Source: Anaerolineales bacterium
GTDB taxonomy: Bacteria; Chloroflexota; Anaerolineae; Promineifilales; Promineifilaceae
Direction of reading: 5' to 3'
Assembly (NCBI GenBank): GCA_020432765.1
Contig: JAGRDI010000006.1
Location: 18,268 to 50,998, forward strand
DNA: 32,731 nucleotides
Positions 17,142-23,848 of this stretch are shown here, in pieces. The notes below the pieces were generated by a model. The model was not told the DNA's origin. It was given only the letters and a program-made list of their open reading frames with translations, and did not search any database. A program made the position numbers and the translations under genes. The first letter of the stretch is position 1. Every line of letters begins with the position of its first letter.

Positions 17142-17148
17142 GCGCGGC

Positions 17149-18084
17149 ATGGCAAAAGTTGTATTTATGGGCACACCAGATTTTGCTGTGCCGACCTTAC
17201 GCAAATTAATCGAAACGCAGACAGTGGTCGGGGTTGTGACCCAGCCAGATCGTCCTGCCGGGCGCGGTAGACAACTACGGCCGTCACCCATCAAACTTCT
17301 CGCACAGGAAAACAATATCCCGATCTACCAACCCAAATCATTACGCAAACTAGCAGCAGCCGAAACCTTACAAGCATGGCAGCCAGACGTAATTGTTGTA
17401 GCCGCATTTGGTCAAATACTGCGTCCACATGTGCTAGATTTGCCGCCGCATGGCTGCATTAACGTCCACGCTTCGCTGCTGCCTCGTTGGCGCGGCGCAG
17501 CCCCGATCCAATCTGCACTGATGGCAGGTGATGCTGAAACAGGTGTGACATTGATGCAAATGGACCCCGGTCTAGACACCGGCCCAACCTATGTGGCTGA
17601 AGCGATTCCGATTCATGCCGACGAAACGGCCGCAACCCTCCACGACCGTCTATCCATATTAGGCGGGGAGATGTTGGCCCGTTATCTCGCTGATATCTTA
17701 GCAGGCAATATCAGCGCGGTCCCCCAAGATGACAGCCTTTCTACTTACGCGCCCATGTTGGAAAAAGAACTCGGTCGACTGGACTGGAAGCGCAGCAGCG
17801 TCGAATTGGAGCGTCATATACGTGCGATGACACCCTGGCCGGGTGCTTTTACGACTTGGAATGGGGAGGTGTTGAAGATTTTAGCGGCGGATATAGAAGA
17901 CAAATGTCAAGATGGACAACCCGGCAAAGTCATCCTCAAAAATGATCAACTGATTGTACTTTGCGGTAACGGTGGATTAGCACTAGACACCATTCAATTG
18001 GCTGGCAAACGCGCTATGCAAGCCCCAGATTTTGTTCGTGGTCGGCAAGATTTTGTTGGAGCTGTATTGGGAGCGAAAGGATAG
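17149..18084 (+). CDS. fmt: Methionyl-tRNA formyltransferase
   Basis: The enzyme formylates initiator Met-tRNA using 10-formyl-tetrahydrofolate in the cytosol. The N-terminal formyltransferase domain begins VVFMGTPDFAVP. The catalytic signature NVHASLLPRWRGAAPIQ supplies N105 and H107, and D143 lies in MDPGLDTGP. The C-terminal tRNA-binding domain starts near residue 205. Length (311 aa) is standard. I chose 17149 (MAKVVFMG) over an ATG three codons upstream, because the upstream one sits inside the -10 box and the shorter start fits family N-termini. The usual partner def (peptide deformylase) is not adjacent. panE follows 90 bp later with a hairpin between. Confidence 0.96.
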   Translation: MAKVVFMGTPDFAVPTLRKLIETQTVVGVVTQPDRPAGRGRQLRPSPIKLLAQENNIPIYQPKSLRKLAAAETLQAWQPDVIVVAAFGQILRPHVLDLPPHGCINVHASLLPRWRGAAPIQSALMAGDAETGVTLMQMDPGLDTGPTYVAEAIPIHADETAATLHDRLSILGGEMLARYLADILAGNISAVPQDDSLSTYAPMLEKELGRLDWKRSSVELERHIRAMTPWPGAFTTWNGEVLKILAADIEDKCQDGQPGKVILKNDQLIVLCGNGGLALDTIQLAGKRAMQAPDFVRGRQDFVGAVLGAKG

Positions 18085-18104
18085 GATGACTAAGTTACAA
18101 AATG

Positions 18105-18142
18105 GCAAGGTTGCAGTTGATTTTTCTGCCTTGCAACCTTGC
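18105..18142. repeat. 11-bp stem hairpin between fmt and panE
   Basis: GCAAGGTTGCA (18105-18115) pairs perfectly with TGCAACCTTGC (18132-18142) around a 16-nt T-rich loop. There is no T-tract after the stem. The CAACCTTGC wording suggests a dispersed repeat; a weak terminator for fmt is also possible. Confidence 0.65.
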
Positions 18143-18174
18143 ATCTCTGTCCCTTCTAACCACATGCAAATTCC

Positions 18175-19212
18175 ATGAAAATTCTAATCTATGGTGCAGG
18201 TGCGATTGGCGGTTATTTGGGCGGCAGATTATATCAATTTGGCAATAATGTCACCCTCCTTTCCTTACCGTTTGCGATTGAACCAATTATCGAACACGGT
18301 CTCACAATTAGCGAAGCAGACGAAACAGTGACTTTGCAACCACCATGCGTCGTATCGCTTGAGGAAGCATTCACTGACAACAAACAATATGACCTCATCT
18401 TAGTAACAATGAAGTCGTATGATCTGGATGCAGCCCGCGAAGCGATTTATCCATTTATTACACAACCAACAGTTTTTATGACGGTGGGTAACGGGATTGG
18501 GGTGGAACGGCCGTTTATCGAACAATTTGGGTCTGCACAAGTCCTTGCCGGATCACTCACCACGCCCGTACGTAAAGCCAATAACCACCACCTGATCATC
18601 GAACGACCAGATCGTGGTTTGGGTCTAGCAATGACACAGCCAGGTATGCATGCCGCTAAATGGGTAGATTTATTTAACAATGCCCACATCACCACAATCA
18701 GCGCAGTCGATTATGAATCCATGAAATGGTCGAAAGCATTTCTGAATATCGTTGGCAATGCGACTTCTGCCATCCTCAACCGGCCGCCTGGAGAAGTCTA
18801 TCAGATGCCGGGCATGTTTGATATCGAAGTTGCCATGCTGCGCGAAACGTTGATGGTAATGGACAAAAAAGGATTGACAGTGATGGATTTGCCGGGGTCA
18901 GCGGCACGGCAGCTCGCATTTGGTGTGCGCCGCGTGCCAAAATTCTTACTCAAACCAATCCTGACCAAGATTGTGGCAGGTGGCCGTGGCAACAAAATGC
19001 CCTCTTTTCAAATTGAGTTAGCGTCTGGATCTAATAGAAGTGAAGTTGTTTTCCACAATGGTGCTATTGCGGAGGCAGGTAAAGAAGTCGGCATCCCCAC
19101 ACCGGTCAATGCCACTTTGAATTCAATTCTGATGCAAATCACAACGGGAGTGGTTAATTGGGAGGAGTATGATGGACAGCCACAACGATTAATCGAACAA
19201 ATTCCCTCATAA
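18175..19212 (+). CDS. panE: 2-dehydropantoate 2-reductase (ketopantoate reductase family)
   Basis: The 345-residue protein has the NADPH-binding GAGAIG at 7-12 and the mid-domain GNG at 105-107. The helical domain carries the catalytic Lys in ESMKWSK (K184), N191 in FLNIVGNA, and a late Glu (E290) near SGSNRSEVVFHNG that corresponds to the substrate-side Glu. The reaction reduces ketopantoate to pantoate for pantothenate/CoA synthesis. It is 35-45 residues longer than typical PanE because of a basic insertion around 245-270 (VRRVPKFLLKP). Members of this family also act on other 2-oxo acids, so the substrate is likely but not certain. No clear ribosome site precedes the ATG. It converges on the SDR gene. 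Confidence 0.85.
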   Translation: MKILIYGAGAIGGYLGGRLYQFGNNVTLLSLPFAIEPIIEHGLTISEADETVTLQPPCVVSLEEAFTDNKQYDLILVTMKSYDLDAAREAIYPFITQPTVFMTVGNGIGVERPFIEQFGSAQVLAGSLTTPVRKANNHHLIIERPDRGLGLAMTQPGMHAAKWVDLFNNAHITTISAVDYESMKWSKAFLNIVGNATSAILNRPPGEVYQMPGMFDIEVAMLRETLMVMDKKGLTVMDLPGSAARQLAFGVRRVPKFLLKPILTKIVAGGRGNKMPSFQIELASGSNRSEVVFHNGAIAEAGKEVGIPTPVNATLNSILMQITTGVVNWEEYDGQPQRLIEQIPS

Positions 19213-19249
19213 TCACCACACATTCAAATGCACGGCTATGATGAAACAG

Positions 19250-19286
19250 GTTAGCTAACGGCTATTTTAGTGCGCTTTAACGCACT
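19250..19286. terminator. Possible bidirectional terminator between panE and SDR
   Basis: A 10-bp palindrome GTTAGCTAAC (19250-19259) is followed by a hairpin AGTGCG (19269-19274) / CGCACT (19281-19286) with a 6-nt loop and a T-rich stretch TTCTTCTTTC. It lies between convergent genes, where a shared terminator is expected. Confidence 0.45.
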
Positions 19287-19322
19287 TTCTTCTTTCATTA
19301 GCTGAGGATTTAAATCCACAAA

Positions 19323-20084
19323 TTATTGTGCCGTAAAACCACCATCGACAGTCACTGTCGCGCCATTTGTGAAGGATGAAGCATCTGAACACAGCCAAAC
19401 AACTGCCGCAGCCACTTCTTCCGGTTCGCCAAGGCGACGGCTGGGATTGCCTTTGATGGTGGCCTCCGCAAATTGAGGCATGATTTCGACGGCACGTTCG
19501 ACCATGGGGGTACGTACAACGGATGGGCAAACGGCATTTATACGAATATTTTTGCGTGCATATTCCAAAGCTGCCGATTTCGTTAAGCCAACGACAGCAT
19601 GTTTGCTGGCAGCATAGACGGGTAAACTATGTGCACCAACCAGCCCAGCTACAGAAGCAATGTTGACAATGACCCCACCACCCTGCGTGATCATCCGTTG
19701 GATTTCGTGTTTCATACATAACCAGACACCTTTGACGTTGATGGCCATAATACGATCAAAATCAGCTTCGCTGGTGTCAGCCGTACGCGCCGGCAGCCCT
19801 TCAATACCGGCATTGTTTACTGCACAATCGATACGGCCGTATCGCCCCACAATCGCCTCTATCAAAGCCACAACATCGGCTGCCTGGGACACATCCGAGT
19901 ATTGAAAAAACGCTTGTCCGCCCAGGTCTCCAATTTCGGCCACAACAGCCTGTCCGCCAGCTTCATCAACATCAGCGACAACGACATATGCACCCTCGGC
20001 CGCCAGTGCCAATGCGGTTGCATGTCCAATCCCAGAAGCGCCACCGGTCACCAAAGCGACTTTTTCACGCAGAGTGTTATTCAT
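19323..20084 (-). CDS. SDR-family NAD(P)-dependent oxidoreductase
   Basis: This is a classical short-chain dehydrogenase of 253 residues: TGGASGIG at 13-20 (cofactor), D63 in SDVS, NNAG at 90-93, catalytic S144, Y157 and K161 (YAASK), and PS at 187-188. The acidic residue D38 at the end of the second strand (VVVADVD) favours NAD over NADP. Relatives reduce or oxidise acyl, sugar or steroid alcohols. It lies 2 nt downstream of the CoxG-like gene on the same strand and has GGGAG 7 nt before its ATG, so it ends a leftward operon of START-fold genes. An acetoacetyl-CoA-type activity would suit the PHA context, but the sequence does not show it. Confidence 0.9.
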   Translation of the reverse strand: MNNTLREKVALVTGGASGIGHATALALAAEGAYVVVADVDEAGGQAVVAEIGDLGGQAFFQYSDVSQAADVVALIEAIVGRYGRIDCAVNNAGIEGLPARTADTSEADFDRIMAINVKGVWLCMKHEIQRMITQGGGVIVNIASVAGLVGAHSLPVYAASKHAVVGLTKSAALEYARKNIRINAVCPSVVRTPMVERAVEIMPQFAEATIKGNPSRRLGEPEEVAAAVVWLCSDASSFTNGATVTVDGGFTAQ

Positions 20085-20086
20085 AG

Positions 20087-20809
20087 TTAACTCCCATGTT
20101 TGAGTTCACGATTTACTTCTTCGACTATTTGTTGTGCAAAATAACCTCTGATCCAATCAATCAGTGTACGGCCAGACACAAGAATGCCAATCAATGCCAA
20201 CATATTGAGTACAGCAACAATCGCGGCAAAAACAAGGAGACGTCGATTGTGACTAACTTCGCGTAACTTATCGCGTGTGTCGACAGTGCGTTTGCCTTTT
20301 TGCCGCTGTCCACTAACGGCCGTTTCCCAAAGTGGCTCTGACTTGCTATAAGTCGTATACACGGCGGTCTGTATCTGAATCTGTGCTGTTAAAGCCTTGA
20401 AAAATTTTCGTAATTGGGCGTTGGCGGTTGTACGGATAAGGCGTGGCGTTTGGGGAAGATCATTGTCATCAAGCATCAGTTCACCTTGATAAACCAAGCA
20501 TATCTGTTTTTCCCCGACATCCACAAGCTTTATATGACCGTGCGCCTGGATTGCTCCAATTGGGCCGCTGCCAACCACAGTGATGTGTAGGCTTTCGCAT
20601 TCAACAACGTCACGCAAATCAATAATGCCATTATATTGGCCGACTAGCGGCCCTTTACTAATATGCATGGCCAGATCAAATTGGCGCGAACCGAGCTGAT
20701 CCAAATGTTCACAACCGGGGATCGTTTTACAAAGCATACCCGGATCAAGCAGCATGGACCAAATTATTTCACGCGAGGCCGTAAATATATAGTCACCTTC
20801 AATTTTCAT
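20087..20809 (-). CDS. CoxG-like SRPBCC protein with C-terminal transmembrane helix (240 aa)
   Basis: The N-terminal 150 residues match the carbon monoxide dehydrogenase subunit G (CoxG) type of START/SRPBCC fold: MKIEGDYIFTASREIIW, then LLDPGMLCKTIPGCE, and a late GSGPIGAIQAHGHIKL. These folds hold hydrophobic ligands; CoxG itself recruits CO dehydrogenase to the membrane. A polar, Lys/Arg-rich linker (about 150-188) precedes one transmembrane helix (190-213), so the lipid-binding domain is tethered to a membrane. I start it at the Met at 20809, because the 13 residues upstream do not match the family. No coxL, coxM or coxS is present, so a role in CO metabolism is not supported. It precedes the SDR gene by 2 nt. 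Confidence 0.82.
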   Translation of the reverse strand: MKIEGDYIFTASREIIWSMLLDPGMLCKTIPGCEHLDQLGSRQFDLAMHISKGPLVGQYNGIIDLRDVVECESLHITVVGSGPIGAIQAHGHIKLVDVGEKQICLVYQGELMLDDNDLPQTPRLIRTTANAQLRKFFKALTAQIQIQTAVYTTYSKSEPLWETAVSGQRQKGKRTVDTRDKLREVSHNRRLLVFAAIVAVLNMLALIGILVSGRTLIDWIRGYFAQQIVEEVNRELKHGS

Positions 20810-20845
20810 AGGTTTTGGCCTTTGCAAAACTGATACACAGCGAAC

Positions 20846-20903
20846 CACAGAGAAATGAGGGAGTCTCGCCGAGAATTGGAGTGGGTTTTGTCATTTCTTT
20901 GTG
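20846..20903. repeat. Second ACCACAGAG-type hairpin repeat
   Basis: CACAGAGAAATGA (20846-20858) pairs at 12 of 13 positions with TCATTTCTTTGTG (20891-20903). The left arm shares ACCACAGAGAA with the hairpin at 4761-4814, while the inner part differs. It fills most of the 107-bp gap between the two CoxG-like genes. Confidence 0.6.
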
Positions 20904-20916
20904 CGCCTTGATTTTG

Positions 20917-21378
20917 TTAGTGTGGCGGCGAAACGGCCGTTTTTGTTTCCAGACGCGCCTTAACACATTGAAAAAATTGTTCGACAATTGTGGGCAGCAT
21001 ATTGCCTAACATTTGCAAAAACATCCGGTTTGGTGTGTTTAGTACCAGTGAAAAATCTAAAGCTGTGTGTTGTTCCATAACCGGTTTCAATATCATCTGG
21101 CCAGATGCAGATACAATCTGATTGTTTAATGTCGTTGCCAGGTTCAAATCTAAATGGGTTGGCGGAATAATCAAAACCCATTTAATCATTACCGGTACGC
21201 GCACACTGCGCTTCGCGCTTAAATGGCGTACAAGTACGATTTCATAACTATTTGGCGCTTGCAAAGCATGCCAGGATTCTAAACCTGGTGTGCATTCACT
21301 AAGAGCTTGTGGATCCAACAAACAGGTCCATACATGCTGCTGTTGTGCTTCAATATTGACCGTGCCTTGAATTTGCAT
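20917..21378 (-). CDS. Small SRPBCC (CoxG-like) protein, 153 aa
   Basis: The start MQIQGTVNIEAQQQHVW and the following LLDPQALSECTPGLESW match the START-fold CoxG type at the same places as the neighbour at 20087-20809, so the two are probably old paralogues. There is no transmembrane helix, so this version should be soluble. The C-terminal helix (MLGNMLPTIVEQFFQC) is the usual long helix that closes the hydrophobic cavity. The ligand is unknown. Its start codon overlaps the stop codon of the preceding gene (21378), which shows tight translational coupling within the leftward operon. Confidence 0.72.
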   Translation of the reverse strand: MQIQGTVNIEAQQQHVWTCLLDPQALSECTPGLESWHALQAPNSYEIVLVRHLSAKRSVRVPVMIKWVLIIPPTHLDLNLATTLNNQIVSASGQMILKPVMEQHTALDFSLVLNTPNRMFLQMLGNMLPTIVEQFFQCVKARLETKTAVSPPH

Positions 21379-21941
21379 CAGGTTTGCACCTGTTGATTTG
21401 CTTGCTGCTCAGCAAGCCAGTGGGGAAACGCAGCCAGGGCATTTACCATGAAACCATCAGCAATTTCGCGCACACGCCCTTCAGAAATACTTTTAGCAAT
21501 GCGATTCACAACCCTCCCCGGCATCATGCGCAAACCGCGCGGCCGTGGCAATTGTGCACCTAATTTGAGATGATATTCAATAAAGGATTCATCACCGGCG
21601 TCCATGAAGATCGCTTTGCTAGCAAAATCACCATAACAACTGCTCGTATTTAAGGTTGCCTCGCTGGGAACTGGCGTTTTACCTTTTAAAGGGAGAATAT
21701 GGATGATGCCATTTTCAGAATCAATGACACTTTGAACATCCGCAAACAAATTAATTGTGTATGCTCCCATTTCAACACTCCGATAATGCATGCGCAGGGC
21801 ATTCGGCGTATAGACAGTGGCTACTGTGATGTGGGGCAGAAAGATCGCAATGCGTTGGAAGTCACTAAAGAAACGAATAGCGATGCCAGGCTCAGCCGGA
21901 AAATGGAATTCGCGTTTAGTGGCTCCTTGAAGTTTAATCAT
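21378..21941 (-). CDS. DUF1997-like START-fold protein, 187 aa
   Basis: The pattern of strands, an early FFSDFQRIAIFLPHITV segment and a long amphipathic C-terminal helix suggest a START/SRPBCC fold of the DUF1997 kind; I am not certain of the family. Many residues in the predicted cavity are hydrophobic, and no catalytic motif or transmembrane segment is visible. The ATG at 21941 is preferred to a TTG two codons upstream. It lies 23 nt after phaR on the same strand, separated by a 21-bp tandem repeat, and overlaps the next gene by one base. It is therefore the third predicted lipid-binding protein in a row. Confidence 0.6.
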   Translation of the reverse strand: MIKLQGATKREFHFPAEPGIAIRFFSDFQRIAIFLPHITVATVYTPNALRMHYRSVEMGAYTINLFADVQSVIDSENGIIHILPLKGKTPVPSEATLNTSSCYGDFASKAIFMDAGDESFIEYHLKLGAQLPRPRGLRMMPGRVVNRIAKSISEGRVREIADGFMVNALAAFPHWLAEQQANQQVQT

Positions 21942-21983
21942 GGTCAATTAGCAATTGTCGCTGGTCAATTGTCAATTGGTGAC
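21942..21983. repeat. 21-bp imperfect tandem repeat between phaR and the DUF1997-like gene
   Basis: Two adjacent 21-bp units (21942-21962 and 21963-21983) share GGTCAATT, then two variable bases, then CAATTG. The phaR stop codon (21965-21967) lies inside the second unit, so the last codons of phaR are made of repeat sequence. Confidence 0.6.
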
Positions 21984-22558
21984 GGTTGTGTATTCGAATC
22001 AGTTGTACGTTTTTCGACAATGAGGCTGTCCAATTGAACAGTGAGGGCTTCAATTTGTTGATTGAGGCGGTCGATTTCATCACGCGTGGGAACACCGCGA
22101 CGCGTCAGCAAATCCTCAATCTCAGCATCTTCTGTTTCTGGCTGTGATCCGGAGCGAACACTCAATGATAACATTTTATCCCGCAAGCGCAGTCCCTCTT
22201 CTTTGGCCACTTCGCCTTTGCTAATGAGTACCTGGAACCGTCGTTCGATTTCGCGATCAACATGTTGCAATAAATCCAATGGTATCGATAGACTGCGGCG
22301 TAATGAGTTAAGCGTATCGCCACCTGATTGTACGAGGCTGGTTAAGACAGATGTGGGCAGAAAGCCGCTTTTTTTCTTTTCTTGTTCGAAGATAATTTGG
22401 GTGAGGGTAACGGCCGTTAAATCTTCTTCCGTTTGATGATCAACAACTGTGACCTCTTCACCCTCACGAATCATCTTCGCGATGCCATCTAGCGTGATAT
22501 ATTTTTTGGCCGTGGTGTCATATAGCTTGCGATTTGGATATCTTTTTATCGTTGGCAT
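21965..22558 (-). CDS. phaR: PHA synthesis regulator PhaR
   Basis: The N-terminus carries the PHB/PHA accumulation regulator DNA-binding domain: IKRYPNRKLYDT at 4-15, KYITLDGIAKMIREGEEV, VVDHQTEEDLT, and LTQIIFEQEKK. In proteobacteria PhaR represses phasin and PHA genes until it is titrated onto polyester granules. Residues 85-180 are helical, with phasin-like features (LLQHVDREIERRFQ, then LISKGEVAKEEGLRLRDKM) and a final coiled coil (TRDEIDRLNQQIEALTVQLDSL). This last segment resembles the C-termini of the two phasins upstream, so PhaR could co-assemble with them. GGAG 7 nt before the ATG fixes the start. Its own promoter carries the candidate operator at 22576-22590, so autoregulation is likely. 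Confidence 0.9.
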   Translation of the reverse strand: MPTIKRYPNRKLYDTTAKKYITLDGIAKMIREGEEVTVVDHQTEEDLTAVTLTQIIFEQEKKKSGFLPTSVLTSLVQSGGDTLNSLRRSLSIPLDLLQHVDREIERRFQVLISKGEVAKEEGLRLRDKMLSLSVRSGSQPETEDAEIEDLLTRRGVPTRDEIDRLNQQIEALTVQLDSLIVEKRTTDSNTQPSPIDN

Positions 22559-22575
22559 GAACCAGCTCCTCTCAT

Positions 22576-22590
22576 GATACAGTGCGTCAT
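22576..22590. promoter_or_regulatory. Candidate PhaR operator in front of phaR
   Basis: TGATACAGTGCGTCA is an imperfect palindrome with outer TGA/TCA half-sites. It shares ATGAYRCAGTGCRTCATTT with 23721-23739. It lies 9 nt downstream of a perfect TATAAT (minus strand, 22600-22605), that is, just after the expected transcription start, where a bound repressor would block elongation or initiation. Confidence 0.6.
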
Positions 22591-22599
22591 TTTTGCTGA

Positions 22600-22605
22600 T
22601 TATAT
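22600..22605 (-). promoter_or_regulatory. -10 box of phaR promoter
   Basis: A perfect TATAAT on the minus strand, with a weak TTGCAT -35 16 bp upstream (22622-22627). The start point should fall near 22593, giving a leader of about 35 nt with the operator at its beginning. Confidence 0.55.
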
Positions 22606-22624
22606 GCAGGATTGACCCAAATGC

Positions 22625-22655
22625 AAAAAGGGGAGGAAACGGTCGTCTCCTCCCC
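22625..22655 (-). terminator. Rho-independent terminator of the phasin operon
   Basis: On the minus strand GGGGAGGA pairs perfectly with TCCTCCCC (22648-22655 and 22630-22637) around a 10-nt loop, followed by TTTTTG (22624-22629). It lies 52 nt after the stop of the second phasin gene and separates that operon from phaR. The loop contains ACGGTCGT, one base from the iterated palindrome. Confidence 0.82.
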
Positions 22656-22706
22656 GATATTTTGTATCAGGTTTAGGCATACAGCAGTGCCAGGTACGCC
22701 TAAAAT

Positions 22707-23225
22707 TTATGCGCCGTTGGCATTCAACTCGTCGATCTTTTTGCTTAGCGCATCGATCTGATTACTCAACTGGTCAATTTCGCTCACCGTAGGAATATTC
22801 AAGCGATGCAAGATGCCTTCAATTCGTTGGTCAACTTCTGAGGATGCTCTATCAGATGCCTTTTTGGTGGTTTCAACAACCGCCTGTCTGCGATTTTCGA
22901 GTGCTTGTTTGCGGTTTTCAAGAATATCGTTAATTAAGCTGCGGCCGTCTTGTTCAGCAATTTCACCACGATCAATCAGCCGATTCACAAAATCTTCGAT
23001 TTCTTCTTGTGCTAACGCTACCATGCCAATGCCAGCCATCAAAACGCGGCGCAGACTGTCCAACAGCGGGTTGCTGGCGTCCAAACTTTCTTCTTCTAAT
23101 ATGTCGATATCTACATCAATTTCGGCAACATCTTCAACGACCGTATCTGCTGCAACGGCCTCTGCACCGGCTTCGCTCGCGCCATTGACCTGTTGTTCTA
23201 ACTCTTGTGCTATTTCTTGTGTCAT
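22707..23225 (-). CDS. Phasin-family (PHA granule-associated) protein, 172 aa
   Basis: An acidic N-terminal third (Glu/Asp/Ala-rich, about 1-50) is followed by a phasin-type helical region: LLDSLRRVLMAGIGMVALAQEEIEDFVNRLIDRGEIAEQ spans about 55-93 and is the characteristic PhaF/PhaI-like motif. Then comes a long charged helix with ENRKQALENRRQ, ending in LHRLNIPTVSEIDQLSNQIDALSKKIDEL, a short coiled coil. Phasins coat PHA granules and control their number and size. The IPT.sEId.L...I..L ending also occurs in the phasin at 23240 and in PhaR (VPTRDEIDRL), suggesting a shared assembly element. AAGGA 8 nt before the ATG gives the start. It is co-transcribed with the upstream phasin (14-nt gap). 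Confidence 0.85.
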   Translation of the reverse strand: MTQEIAQELEQQVNGASEAGAEAVAADTVVEDVAEIDVDIDILEEESLDASNPLLDSLRRVLMAGIGMVALAQEEIEDFVNRLIDRGEIAEQDGRSLINDILENRKQALENRRQAVVETTKKASDRASSEVDQRIEGILHRLNIPTVSEIDQLSNQIDALSKKIDELNANGA

Positions 23226-23239
23226 TTTATTAATCCTTT

Positions 23240-23656
23240 CTATTCTTCTTCATCTTGGCTAAGCTCATCAAGACGTATATTTAATGTCACCAGTTTATCG
23301 TTTAGTTCGTTAAAATCTGTGGCGGTGGGAATATTAGCCCGATGCCATATCCAATCAAGGCGATTTACAACCACTTGCTGTAATTCAGTTGCCTGCTCAG
23401 TGAGCGTTTCTTGCTCGGCAGCAACCGCTGCTTCGGCCGCATCCAGCCGTGCTTGACGCTGCTGCATACGTGCATCTGCAACCTGTTCACCACGGTCAAT
23501 TAATTTATTACCGCTTTCAGCAAGTACTTTCACCAGTTTAGTTAAGCTCTCTTGTGTTAGCACGACTGCGCCTAAGCCCGCCAAAAACAGCTTGCGTGGA
23601 TTCACTGCAATTACGAGTTCTTGTCCATTTTCTTGAACTGCATTTACCTCGGTCAT
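23240..23656 (-). CDS. Phasin-like protein, 138 aa, first gene of phasin operon
   Basis: Residues near 20-60 (PRKLFLAGLGAVVLTQESLTKLVKVLAESGNKLIDRGE) match the start of phasin helices, with a hydrophobic face and the recurring LIDRGE. The middle is a long Ala/Glu/Gln coiled coil. The C-terminus has WIWHRANIPTATDFNELNDKLVTLNIRLDEL, equivalent to the endings of the neighbouring phasin and PhaR. The ATG at 23656 has a perfect GGAGGT 5 nt upstream, so a longer start at 23680 is not used. Its promoter (TTGACT, 17 bp, TATCAT) carries the candidate PhaR operator just after the transcription start. It is probably the most strongly expressed gene of the group, judged from its promoter and ribosome site. 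Confidence 0.8.
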   Translation of the reverse strand: MTEVNAVQENGQELVIAVNPRKLFLAGLGAVVLTQESLTKLVKVLAESGNKLIDRGEQVADARMQQRQARLDAAEAAVAAEQETLTEQATELQQVVVNRLDWIWHRANIPTATDFNELNDKLVTLNIRLDELSQDEEE

Positions 23657-23721
23657 AAAAACCTCCAAAATCATCCACATGTTAGTATGCTAATTTACAA
23701 TTAGATGGTACACTAGCGCCA

Positions 23722-23736
23722 TGACGCAGTGCATCA
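23722..23736. promoter_or_regulatory. Candidate PhaR operator in front of phasin operon
   Basis: TGACGCAGTGCATCA is a near-perfect palindrome (TGAYGCA, central base, TGCRTCA). It lies 5 nt after the -10 box of the leftward phasin promoter and 112 nt before the rightward repeat-protein gene, so it might affect both. It matches 22576-22590 in 13 of 15 positions. Confidence 0.62.
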
Positions 23737-23741
23737 TTTGG

Positions 23742-23770
23742 ATGATAACACACCCAATGAGTCAAGTCAA
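23742..23770 (-). promoter_or_regulatory. Sigma-70-type promoter of phasin operon
   Basis: On the minus strand TTGACT (23765-23770) and TATCAT (23742-23747) are each one base from consensus, with an ideal 17-bp spacer. Transcription should start just before the operator at 23722-23736. Confidence 0.68.
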
Positions 23771-23848
23771 TTTTAACGTATCGCCCAAACGAAAAATTAA
23801 GTATAAAATTATTCACGAATCGATTTCCTTATTAAAGGGAGGATAAAA

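Larger units (their letters stand above)
16739..17148. other. Intergenic region with nested inverted repeat, fmt promoter and a doubtful small ORF
   Basis: This 410-bp region lies between the leftward deoxynucleoside kinase and rightward fmt. It holds a nested inverted repeat at 16766-16876, an open frame of up to 77 codons (16885-17118, start more likely 16894) with no ribosome site and no recognisable family, and the fmt promoter at 17112-17141. Confidence 0.5.

Noticed and set aside
20087-20809. CO dehydrogenase operon
   Set aside because: Only CoxG-like START folds are present; no large, medium or small CO dehydrogenase subunits or maturation genes are in the window.
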